64,000 nucleotides of DNA from Hyaloperonospora brassicae (Eukaryota > Oomycota > Peronosporomycetes > Peronosporales > Peronosporaceae): NCBI GenBank assembly GCA_947650285.1, contig CANTFL010001182.1, positions 105,798 to 169,797 of the forward strand, given 5' to 3'. The translations under genes and the position numbers were made by a program. Position 1 is the stretch's first letter. Every line of letters starts with the position of its first letter. The notes under the pieces were generated by a model, which worked only from the letters and a program-made list of their open reading frames with translations, was not told the DNA's origin and did no database searches. Positions 21,898-31,690 of the stretch are shown in pieces.

Positions 21898-23675
21898 TGT
21901 GGTGAAGTCACTCATCAAATTTTGTACGAGGATCGGTGGCTACACATTTGGGACGCCACTCACGGATGGAAAAAGAGGCCATGGGACTTGGCGATCCAAT
22001 AAGGAAACAGGATCGGCGATCCGATCCAACTGTCGTCAGACTGATGGGTATGGAACGATCTGAGACGGGGAGATCCGGGACAAGACGACAGTTAGGACGA
22101 TTTCCATGGAGTGATCTGGGACAAGAATCTGAGATCGGGCGATGTGATGTGACTCTGTGACGAAGGTGTAACATCCTGCAGACCGGTGACACTCTCTACG
22201 GGTCTCCTAAAGGGAGTACTGATTTAGGTTAATTATGGACCGATCTGGAAGTGGGGTTGTTTGTGGGATCCCGTGGGACCGTTGTGAGAATTGCGGATGA
22301 TCCCATTGTGCGGATCAACCGTTGAGTATAGTATCGGAGTATGCTCAATGAACGGAAAAGGCATATAGGGCCGGATCGCACGGTGTCGATCCTCAACGAT
22401 CTCGAATTGGACATCAGATCGGCCATGGTTCCTGCTGGTTATGGATATATCGATGATGGAGCTATCGTATGATGATGTACATGCTCGTTGAAGGTCCATG
22501 AGTGATGTCGCAAAAGTTCAGACCGAAAGAGCCAGTGGAAGCCGGTCGAATGGACGTCGCAAAATGGTTTAGACACATTCGGCATTTGGATACTGTTTTG
22601 GACCTTTCGGTACCAAAATTGGGTATTTGGTACCATATTTGGAATTTGGTCCTTTTTGGTGTCTAGGTATGATATCGGGAGTATTGGCGCTATCTTTGGA
22701 GCACAGGTCACGAAATTTCGACACGTGTTCAAGGGGGCGGTCAAGCTTAAATGTGATATCGACTTGGACAGTGACCTACAGTTTGGAATAGGCTTAATGA
22801 TAGGTCGGATATTTATCTGGTTGGTTAATAAACAGACTTGAACTCTACTTCTTCTGCTCACGACGCACGTTCTCCTCCCCTCTTCTCCGGACAAGATTGA
22901 TTTGGCTTCCCCGGCGGGTCAAGGCACGCGTGTTACAGGGACACAGAAGACCGATCTTGGATTATTGGCCAAGATCGAGAAGAGCGATCTCGGGATATTT
23001 GGCCCGGATCGATCAAGTACTCACACTCAACTCAACTGCTAGGGTAGCAGCAAACAACAAAGGAAAAAGAAAAGGACATTGGACACAAGATCGCGAGACG
23101 GCTCAAGTGGTCAGAAGATCTGGACAAGGAGTTCAAGACAAGACCGAGCAAGACCGAAGCGATCCACATGGCAGATCGGCACGTTTCATTTTGGCGAAAC
23201 AAGCAACCGATCCACCCGCATTGCGCACTTCCGGCAAGATCGGCCGATCCCAAGACCAGATCGGACCGATCCCAACGCAAGATCGACGCAAGACAACTAT
23301 TTGCTGAGTGAAGATTTCCGCACAGCGAAGACCCCGATCCCGAAGACAAATCGAGATCGGTGTGATTCAAGATCGAGATCGCGACATCGCCCAAGAGTGA
23401 CTGCCGCGACTCAAGATCAAGATCGCAGAACCCCGTTCGTGGTGTGAAGATTTCCGCACCGGAAGCGACCGCTCAACCCCAAACCCTCAGCGAGATCGAC
23501 ATCTCCCAAGGCCGTTACGAAGAGCTCAAGCCAGCCCAACCGACGGATACACAAGGTGAGCACAAGGTTATACAGCAAGGCACGGATCGGAGTACCCCCT
23601 CCGTGAGTCGGCAAGTCTGGGCAAGTGGAAGATCGACATTCACTAAAGCAATTTTGTGAGATCGACTTCACCACA
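21898..23675 (+). repeat. LTR2 (1778 bp), shared by copies B and C
   Basis: It starts TGTGGTGAAGTCACTC after the PPT (21888-21897) and ends GACTTCACCACA before the gag ATG of copy C. Its first half is clearly diverged from LTR1, LTR3, LTR4 and LTR5 and contains deletions, while the second half is close to them. Confidence 0.92.
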
Positions 23676-25526
23676 ATGGTGCGCGTGCCCGGATCTTCTG
23701 AGGCCTCTGGATTTCACCGTGAGTCCACTGGCGAAGATGTCAAGATCAAGCAAGAACCTGGGATTGAAGTGTCAGCGACAGAGGGATCGACGCAGACACG
23801 CAGAAACACAAGATCCTCAGATCATCAGAGTTTTGGGAGGGGCCCTGATGAAATGAAAATGAAAGAGGAAGATCGAGAGATCGATCTGAAAGATAAACCT
23901 CAATTCCCTCCTAGGGTCCTTTCGGGGGCCACCGCAGATCGCTCTGCAAAGAGCGATCTGCTGGATGAAAATCCAATGGTGAAAACCACATCGGCGAAAG
24001 CCAAACTCAATACCCTCGTCAGCAGGTTACCTGACATTAATACGAGGAAGACGTTGGCCGGATCGGCACGAAAAAAGAAGAAAGCGCCGGGATCGAATAC
24101 CCTCGTCAGCAGGTCACCAAACACTAACAGGAGAAAGACGGTCAAGAACCCCGCCGGATCGGCACGAAAGAAGAAGAAAGTGCTGGGATCGAATGGCGAA
24201 GATCACCGAATCGGAAAACCAATCGGATCGGAGATCGTAGTCAAAGAAGAATATGATCGTGAGATGGCCCAGATCGCGGTGTCGAAGATGGAGTCGGTGA
24301 CTCAAATGTGGGAGCGTGCGAAATAACAGTGCTATTATAGCCAATTCAAGACACTGCTCAAGACAAACCCAGTGTTCAAAATATTACGGCCCAAGTGGAT
24401 CGGCCCTCTGGGTAAGCCGATCTCTATCCCGCCGCCCGTGACAAGCAAACTCGGCGCGATTGATTTGATTTTGCAGATGTTGGATGACATGGGTGTCTGC
24501 CCTAACGCTTTTGATGGAGATGAACTGCTGAATTGCAGCTTGGAACAGTTGAAGAACGCGGCGAATGGATTTGTGGAGATCATGATAATGCTGGTGGGCA
24601 AAGCCAACGCTCCTGAAGACAAGATCGAGACACCTTTTGATTCGTTTCAGGAACACGCCGTGGGATCGCCCCGCTACGCCTCGGACGACTCCGAGAGCGA
24701 GTCAGATGGATCCATCAGCATTCGTCGAATGTCGTTAGGACCGTCTGGCGGTATGTTTTTAAAGGACAAGATCGGCCAAGCCAAGATCGACGCCTTTAAA
24801 GGACAAGCCAAGAGCGACATGCCACAGAGATCGGCCGGTACCCGTACTAGGCTGAATGATCAAGAAGAGGGCGATCTAAGCCGGCACTTCAATGCAGCCA
24901 CGAGGAAGTACGAGGCGGATCAACGTACAGCTCAGCGAATGACTCGACAGCCGACCCACTACCCAGATCGCCGTGCCTATTTCCATCCCTCGCTCGAAAG
25001 CCATGACATGCCGGATGTGGAGATGGAATCGGTGAAGTCGGACACTTACCAGCAGATCCATCAAGAGGCGGAATACGACCCGGACGATTTATGGATGCCT
25101 GAACCACGGCGCCCTCACGTAGCCTCGACCGGTGTGACTGCCGGAGGGGGAAACATCACGCAGAGGATCAGAATCTCATCGATTTCTGAACTGAAAGAAT
25201 TCTCAGGGAAGGATCGGGAGGTAGACGAAGCAGATCGTTTGGGCTTTGATGAAGCTTTGCTGCCAGAAGACAGTTGGGAGAGCGATCTCGAAGAGGGAGA
25301 ATACGAAGTAGAAGAAATATTGGACGTGCGATCTGGTAGGAAAACCCGTTATGGGCGAGTACACCGGCAGTTTCTGGTGAAGTGGAAGGGACATCCCGAT
25401 TTAAGTTGGGTGGATGAGGCCGATCTGAGTTGTGGAGCGATCTTGCAAGAGTTTGAACGGAACCGAGTGAGTCGAAACCGTTTTGAAGCAATGCAGTCTC
25501 ACGAAGGCAAGTCGGACGAACCTTAA
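23676..25526 (+). pseudogene. gag with premature stop, fused in frame to the pol C-terminal chromodomain (copy C)
   Basis: The frame opens at the ATG after LTR2 and reads gag to a TAA at 24324-24326 (TGG in copies B and E). The same frame then stays open from 24372 to 25526 (384 codons). It runs from KILRPKWIGP through the gag block to SGKDREVD, and at about 25221-25232 switches into the end of pol (EADRLGFDEALLPEDS) with a complete chromodomain. The junction lies in a short near-match, TAGACAAAGCA in gag and TAGACGAAGCA in pol, which suggests a microhomology deletion. Two basic repeat units of 87 and 96 bp lie at 24012-24194. If translated from an internal start, it would give a Gag-fragment/chromodomain protein. 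Confidence 0.87.
24012..24194 (+). repeat. Minisatellite inside gag encoding a basic repeat (copy C, 2 units)
   Basis: The units start with ACCCTCGTCAGCAGG at 24012 (87 bp) and 24099 (96 bp). Each encodes a segment of the type LVSR-P-NTRKT...GSARKKKK. Copy D has the same two units, copy E has three, and copy B has none. All unit lengths are multiples of three. Confidence 0.85.
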
Positions 25527-25777
25527 CGATCTGGATATTCTGGGAGGCGGTAAAGGCGGATGGAAGGGTTGAAAGATGTGCTAGACGGTAGCATATGCTG
25601 GTGGAGGGTGTTTTTGTGTGTGAATATGGAGATAGTCAAGTGAATTACCCTACTGAATGATGTGGAGCGAGAAGGATCGAGGTCGTGGAAGTTACAAAGA
25701 ATGAAGTATCAAACAGAAGATGATTGAATGACTTACACGAGTATGAAAGACGATCGGGCTTGGGCACCGATCTTAGA

Positions 25778-28525
25778 CTAAGATGATGGAGAAGGCTTGA
25801 ACTTGTCCTGTAGACGAGGGATCTGCGATCCGGGGTGATCCCAATAGGCGTTACGGAACTGATTGCGCCAAGGATCCTCTTGGTCCGCCATATCCAATGC
25901 CTCCAACAAGTCGGCGGGGTCGTTAGAGTGTCCTAACCCTGGATACCAAACTCGTTCTTCATGTGGGCGCGGATAGTGGAGGAAGAAGGGATCCAGCAAG
26001 ATGTCGAGATCGCAGTGGCCAGCGATCATGCCGTGGAGTATCATCTTCAAGAAGTTCTTCCAACGTGCTCCAAAACGGGATCGGCGTTGCTTTCGTTGAC
26101 GCCAGAATGTTTGCATGAACCGGCCGGATCGTCGTTGGGCCTGGGAGATCGGGAAAGCATGAGTAGACTCCCACAGAGCTTGGCGATGAGTGGACTCGAG
26201 CTCCAGGTAGCGATGGCTCATGTCGCTGTACCATCCAGTCATGGTGAACGATATCGGGTTCACGGGGACCACGATATTATCCCAAGGGGCGGTAGCGTAA
26301 AGAGACTCGATGTGTTGACGTGAGATCAGCCCAGAGGCCCAAGTCCCCGTCGGAGGAGCTCGCCCATGACTGTGGAAGGGGAACAGAAAATTCCTGGGCT
26401 TGGAGTAGTGGTGAAACAGGAGCTCAATGGTCATGGTCCGCACACAAATCATCGCGATGCGCGAAACTGACCACGGAGCGATCTCGGACGCCACCCGTCG
26501 GGAAGGCGCCAGATAGTTGGGGATCCACCGATCCCGTGGCTGCTGGAGTGGCGGAAGGTTGTCGAAATCAACGGAGGAAATGATTCTGTTGGCCACTGGT
26601 CGCGTCGGAAGGATGATGCTGTTATCGCTGTCGGACAAATGGCGATCCGAAAGCGCAGTGGACCCCGGAGGCGGACTAACGGATCCAGTCTCTCTGTGTG
26701 TCCCCTCTGTCGGCGACGCCTCCACATCTTCCACGTAACCATCATCTTGAATTTCAACTTTGGGAATAGCCGCGACCGGAGTGGACGGGTACGAAAGATA
26801 ACGAGGCTCCGGAGCGGCTGGAGAAGGCGACCGCGATAGTGTCTTAGCCAACATAGTAGCTGCGGAAGAAGCAGGAGCAACCTGAGCAGCCGGAGAGGGG
26901 TCCGGAATTGAAGATCGGGCAGCCGATCTAGGTTGACGACGAGCGGCCGATCTCGAGTGGGACAATACAGAACGAGTTAAATCGTCCGAGCTGGAGTCCG
27001 ACCCGGTCAGTTCCCCACTTCCCGATCCCGCCCCAGAAGTCGTGGATGAAGGCGGAGAAGAAGAGGAATCTGATGAAAGTTCGGTTGGGTCCGATCTGGG
27101 AAGTTTCTTGGAAGGTGTTGAAGGGCTCAACGACAATAGCCGGGAGGCCACACGGGAGGTAGAAGAATCTCGGGATCGTGACCTTAGTTGAACACGCCGA
27201 CGCTTGGCAGGCGGGCCAGACGATCTCGATCTGGACCTACGGGCAAGCGATCCTGATCTCTGGGTAGTGGAAGCGGGTGGTGATCTGGCCTGAGTAGCAC
27301 TCGTAGGCGTCGGTCGAACGGTCAATGTAGAGGATTGGGACCCGAGGATGGCACTGTTCAGTGTGTCGAGCAGCGCTCGGTGCTTGGCTATGGCCCGATC
27401 CCGATCGTGTTCCGCCACCTGTAGCTGGTCGTGTACCGTGAGGTGTTCCGCAAGCTGACGACGGAGGTTGGCGTTTTCTAGCCGCGAAAGTGCCACCTGA
27501 CCCTCCAGAGGAGTCAAGCCATCCACTTGTTGTATGAGATCGCTGATCGAAGCCAGTCCCTCTGCGATCTCCGCCTGAGATCGAGCCAATTGCTCCTTCA
27601 AGTGCAGAACATCGATGTGAAGGAAAGACCTGTCGGAAGTCAGCTGGTCACGCTGCCGTCGGAGAGAATTAAGCTCGGCTTGGATCGAGTGCATTTGAGT
27701 CCTCAAAGCGTTCACCTGTCGTTCCAAGTTGCCTTGATCCTCCTCGTTGGCACGTAACAAAGCGCGTAGTCGACGAACCTCCTCCGATTGATCGCGATGT
27801 GTCTGCAGAGCTCGTTTACAGTCGCTTAAAGAATGTACTGCGTCGACGTAGCGGCCCTGCATCCAATCGTACCGACGCTGGACGAAGGAGACGAAGGGGG
27901 CGACCAGTTCATGCAGAGAATCAATTTCTTCGTCCAAACGATCCCCATGGGCGACCGCATCTCGGTATAAATGCTGAAGCTCATGAATGGTGTCGGCTTG
28001 GCTGCGGAAGGTGGCCTCGCGATCCCATAAATAAGAGATCGTAGCCAACGTTACACGAACGTCGTCGGCAGAAACTCTTGGAACGCGGCCGGTAATGTCC
28101 GCAGCTGGAGCAGACTCTGTCCGAGACTCACTAATGGCCAGGGCGTCGGATCTAAATACACCCAGAGTCGCCGGAGGTACGGGAAGTGAGGACGGTTCAA
28201 ACGGACGATCTGGTGAGTCCGTGATGATCGAGGGCGGTCCGACCGAACGGGAATCACTTAAAGACTCACGTCGATCCTGCGATCCAGACGGTAAGTCTTG
28301 GGTTGGAGACGAGGGTCTGGTCGGCTGTCGATCTGGCGATCTCGTGGCGATCACTGGCGATCCGGCCGAATGTAGACTACTGGGGGATGCATGTCGATCA
28401 GGGACGATGGGAGCATACCATCCGCGATCCGGCGATCCAGGTGACGGGTCGCGATCCGGAGACAGGAACACGGTGGAGCCTTCCGACGAGATCGGCGAGG
28501 TGGGGAGATGCTTCGGAGGGACCAT
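25778..28525 (-). CDS. Intact antisense ORF of the retrotransposon, 915 aa (copy C)
   Basis: This complete ORF lies antisense between pol and the 3' LTR, starting 88 bp inside the LTR3 boundary. Visible regions: Ser/Pro-rich SPDR repeats (residues 1-125); a long helical, heptad-like coiled coil (about 160-395); an RS-rich basic stretch with PPAKRRRV as candidate nuclear localisation signal (about 420-460); a Ser/acidic low-complexity linker (460-650); and a conserved C-terminal domain from PRDRWIPNYLAPSRR to the end (about 660-915), rich in Trp, Tyr and His. There is no membrane segment or signal peptide. Similar hypothetical proteins are, to my recollection, common in Phytophthora genomes. 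I cannot assign a function; a particle-, RNA- or chromatin-associated accessory role is conceivable from the RS and coiled-coil features. It is near-identical to the copy D version. Confidence 0.88.
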   Translation of the reverse strand: MVPPKHLPTSPISSEGSTVFLSPDRDPSPGSPDRGWYAPIVPDRHASPSSLHSAGSPVIATRSPDRQPTRPSSPTQDLPSGSQDRRESLSDSRSVGPPSIITDSPDRPFEPSSLPVPPATLGVFRSDALAISESRTESAPAADITGRVPRVSADDVRVTLATISYLWDREATFRSQADTIHELQHLYRDAVAHGDRLDEEIDSLHELVAPFVSFVQRRYDWMQGRYVDAVHSLSDCKRALQTHRDQSEEVRRLRALLRANEEDQGNLERQVNALRTQMHSIQAELNSLRRQRDQLTSDRSFLHIDVLHLKEQLARSQAEIAEGLASISDLIQQVDGLTPLEGQVALSRLENANLRRQLAEHLTVHDQLQVAEHDRDRAIAKHRALLDTLNSAILGSQSSTLTVRPTPTSATQARSPPASTTQRSGSLARRSRSRSSGPPAKRRRVQLRSRSRDSSTSRVASRLLSLSPSTPSKKLPRSDPTELSSDSSSSPPSSTTSGAGSGSGELTGSDSSSDDLTRSVLSHSRSAARRQPRSAARSSIPDPSPAAQVAPASSAATMLAKTLSRSPSPAAPEPRYLSYPSTPVAAIPKVEIQDDGYVEDVEASPTEGTHRETGSVSPPPGSTALSDRHLSDSDNSIILPTRPVANRIISSVDFDNLPPLQQPRDRWIPNYLAPSRRVASEIAPWSVSRIAMICVRTMTIELLFHHYSKPRNFLFPFHSHGRAPPTGTWASGLISRQHIESLYATAPWDNIVVPVNPISFTMTGWYSDMSHRYLELESTHRQALWESTHAFPISQAQRRSGRFMQTFWRQRKQRRSRFGARWKNFLKMILHGMIAGHCDLDILLDPFFLHYPRPHEERVWYPGLGHSNDPADLLEALDMADQEDPWRNQFRNAYWDHPGSQIPRLQDKFKPSPSS

Positions 28526-28548
28526 GAGATGGACTTAAGTGGTTGGAG

Positions 28549-28566
28549 CAAAGTTGATGAGTGACT
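28549..28566 (-). promoter_or_regulatory. Candidate oomycete-type initiator for the antisense ORF
   Basis: On the minus strand, TCACTCATCAACTTTG lies about 24-40 bases before the antisense ATG. It resembles the oomycete initiator plus flanking element (YCAYTYY followed by CAWTTT), but with mismatches. CATCAACTT is kept in copies A, B, C, D and F. The assignment is tentative. Confidence 0.3.
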
Positions 28567-28613
28567 GCACTGAGGTCAATTGCTGTACAATGGACTTCAG
28601 TGCAGGGGGCGGT

Positions 28614-30475
28614 TGTGGCAAAGTCACTAATCAAATTTTCTACGAGGATCGATGACCACATATTTGAGGCGCCACTTACTGGTGGAGAATTAGACCACGG
28701 GACCTGGCGATCCAATGAGAGATGGGAGGCGATCCCGACGGAGAAAGACGATACGATCCAACTGTCGTCAGACTGACGGGTATGGAACGATCTGAGACGG
28801 GGCGTGAAAAGGGATGATTCCCATGCTGCGATCTGGGACAAGGAATGATTGTAACGGTGCGATCTGGGACAAGGGACTGGATTGTACTAAACGGCTGATC
28901 TGAAGCAGAATTACTCTGGGAAAGGTGCATCTGGGACCAGACGATGCGAAGTGACTCTGTGACAACGGTGTTGAAGTCTATTAGATCGGTGAAATTCTAT
29001 ACCGGGCTCCCAAAAGAAGTACTGATTTAGGTTAATTATGGACCGATCTGGAATTGTGGATGTTTGTGGGAGTCCGTGGGACCGTTGTAAGAACTATGGA
29101 TGGTCCCATTGAGCAGATAGACCCTTGGGGATGGTATTGGAGTACACACAACGAACGGAAGAACATATAGGGCCGGATCGCACTGTGTCGAGCCTACTCG
29201 ATCTCGAATTGGACGTCAGATCGGTCATGTTCCCTGCTGGTTATGGATATATCGATGATGGAGCTATCGTATGATAATGTACATGCTCGTTGAAGGTCCA
29301 TGAGTGATGTCCCAAAAGTTCAGACCGAAAGAGCCAGTGGAAGCCGGTCGAATGGACGTCGCAAAATGGATTTAGACACATTCGGCATTTGGATACTATT
29401 TTGGACTTTTCGGTATCAAAATTGGGTATTTGGTACCGTATTTGGAATTTGGTCCCTTCTGGTGTCTAGGTACGATATCGGGAGTATTGGCGCTATCTTT
29501 GGAGCACAGGTCACGAAATTTCGACACGTGTTCAAGGGGGCGGTCAAGCTTAAAGGTGATATCGACTTGGACAGTGACCTACGGTTGGGAATAGGCTTAA
29601 TGATAGGTCGGATATTAATTTGGTTGGTTAATAAACAGACTTGAACTCTACTTCTTCTGCTCACGACGCACGTTCCCCTCCCCTCTTCTCCGGGCAAGAT
29701 TGATTTGGCTTCCCCGGCGGGTCAAGGCGCGCGTGTTACAAGGACACAGAAGACTGATCTTGGATTGTTGGCCAAGATCGAGAAGAGCGATCTCGGGATA
29801 TTTGGCCCGGATCGATCAAGTACTCACACTCAACTCAACTGCTAGGGTAGCAGCAACATCAGGAAAAGGAAAAGGACATTGGTTACAAGATCGCGAGGCA
29901 GCTCAAGTGGTCAGAAGATCTGGACAAGGAGTTCAAGACAAGACCGAGCAAGACCGAAGCGATCCACAGGGCAGATCGGCACGTTTCATTTTGGCGAAAC
30001 AAGCAACCGATCCACCCATATTGCGCACTTCCGGCAAGATCGGCCGATCCCAAGACCAGATCGGACCGATCCCAACGCAAGATCGACGCAAGACAACTAT
30101 TTGCTGAGTGAAGATTTCCGCACAGCGAAGACCCCGATCCCGAAGACAAATCGAGATCGGTGTGATTCAAGATCGAGATCGCGACATCGCCCAAGAGTGA
30201 CTGCCGCGACTCAAGATCAAGATCGCAGAACCCCGTTCGTGGTGTGAAGATTTCCGCACCGGAAGCGAACGCTCAACCCCAAACCCTCAGCGAGATCGAC
30301 ATCGCCCAAGGCCATTACGAAGAGCTCAAGCCAGCCCAACCGACGGGTACACAAGGTGAGCATAAGGTTATACAGCAAGGCACGGATCGGAGTACCCCCT
30401 CCGTGAGTCGGCAAGTCTGGGCAAGTGGAAGATTGACTCTCACTAAAGTAATTTTGTGAGATCGACTTCACCACA
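28614..30475 (+). repeat. LTR3 (1862 bp), right end of the A-B-C array
   Basis: It is the 3' LTR of copy C, from TGTGGCAAAG to TTCACCACA. It is followed not by gag but by CTACCTATTA of the AT-rich decayed region, so 30475/30476 is a true outer boundary. By eye it differs from LTR4 at roughly 15 positions. Confidence 0.93.
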
Positions 30476-31690
30476 CTACCTATTATTCAGTGTAAGCTCT
30501 AGCCTATATTATGCACAATTCTAAATTAGCGGTGTTGCGGCGAAATGAAAGTATGTAAATTGTTTCTTAGGATCAGTTTAAGGCTTTAAAGACGGACTTA
30601 TAATGCTGGCGATTTATGGAATAGCCAATACATCGGATATGCTCAATCTAGATATAAAAGGAGATTGCTACGGTTATTTCGATCACGAGTCCTGTTGTGG
30701 TAAAATTAGTGCGACTGATAATGCGGCCTTAAATTTTAGGTTCACTAGATTTTTATCCATCCCGAAGCTAAGTCCCCCACATAATGCAACACGTTCATTA
30801 TAGCTACGACGAGTCCGAATTTTTACGAAAGAATCTTACACGACACGTTTGCCTAAGAATCGGAATAATCCCTAGCAAGAACATATATTAGTAGCATCCA
30901 TGGCTTAAAGCGCCCGGCTTATGAATCAACTGCTTTATATTTGCGAAAATTCAAAATAATAGAAATCATCATTTATACCACACCCAACAGGAAAGGCTGT
31001 TTACATCGTAAAGACCCCCTTACGAAACTCACACTTTTTTAAAGTTTGTTTTGTTAGGAACTTATCGAAGTCGCAACCAATATTACAGACAAAGTATGGT
31101 GTCAATGATGATGTAACCAAGTTCAAGTGTAGGGCCACTTATCATTAATTTGTCTTGCCCACAACTCTCGCCTACCGATAGGAGTAATATATTCGGTTTG
31201 ACGCGGTCGTTGAAACCGGGAAACTATATAATCGATCCTGCCGGTGGACAGCTTGTCCACAGAAATTCGAATAAATGGCCGCGGCACCGACATGGCCTTA
31301 ATTTGATCGCAGACAATAGACGAAGTGAAACAAGAGTGAAGAAAACGGTATAGATTATTCCAAAGATCGATAATTTGCCGACCACAGGAATCTGAGCGAT
31401 TAAGAATCGAAAAAATATTCTACGGGTAGAAAGAATTATCATATATTATCTTTCGCCGTCGTAATTGGTCTTTCTAGTGCGGGATATCTCATTTTATGCA
31501 AGACACAATAGAAATAAATTCGATCGCCGCTGTTGATTTAAACCGCAAATATTTGTGGATTCTCTTAATGCTAGAGACGGTAGAAATTTGTTGTGGCTTT
31601 ACAATATGTAACAAAATTTACTTATATCTTTGCTCCTTACCCTAAAGATGATCTTTGTTTTTCCACAAAAGAAATATGAAGAGCCTAAGA
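30476..31690 (-). pseudogene. Decayed protease/5' pol region of an old inverted copy (H)
   Basis: The sequence is AT-rich and closed in all frames. Read on the minus strand, 31065-31115 still resembles the protease segment (ATCATTGACACCA, then TTGGTTGCGA) of copies A-D. The region just downstream of the gag stop (31681-31740) aligns with their frameshift region: TTAAGCTAGAACG corresponds to TTAAACTAGGACG, and GCCGAGCG is kept. The remainder down to 30476 is too diverged for me to align. LTR3 of the A-B-C array truncates it. Confidence 0.5.

Larger units (their letters stand above)
8845..23675 (+). mobile_element. Full-length LTR retrotransposon copy B (about 14.8 kb)
   Basis: It consists of LTR1, PBS, gag, pol, a spacer (18550-18811), the antisense ORF, PPT and LTR2. 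It shares LTR1 with copy A and LTR2 with copy C, so it sits inside a head-to-tail array. Gag is intact; pol has about three small indels; the antisense ORF has several breaks and an expanded N-terminus. LTR2 is shorter (1778 bp) and clearly diverged from LTR1, especially in the first half. Therefore these two LTRs are unlikely to be the sister LTRs of a single insertion event. Confidence 0.92.
21898..30475 (+). mobile_element. Internally deleted non-autonomous copy C (8.6 kb)
   Basis: It retains LTR2, PBS, the 5' half of gag, the last about 300 bp of pol, a spacer, a complete antisense ORF, PPT (28604-28613) and LTR3. About 6 kb, from mid-gag to the end of pol, is missing. All cis elements for reverse transcription remain, so it could in principle have been mobilised in trans by an intact relative. 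Its LTRs differ strongly from each other while LTR3 matches LTR4 and LTR5, which points to recombination in the array instead of a simple insertion. Confidence 0.9.

Noticed and set aside
31150..31440. Short frames in the AT-rich gap as possible host genes
   Set aside because: They are below 100 codons and in conflict with the gag/protease remnants on the minus strand.
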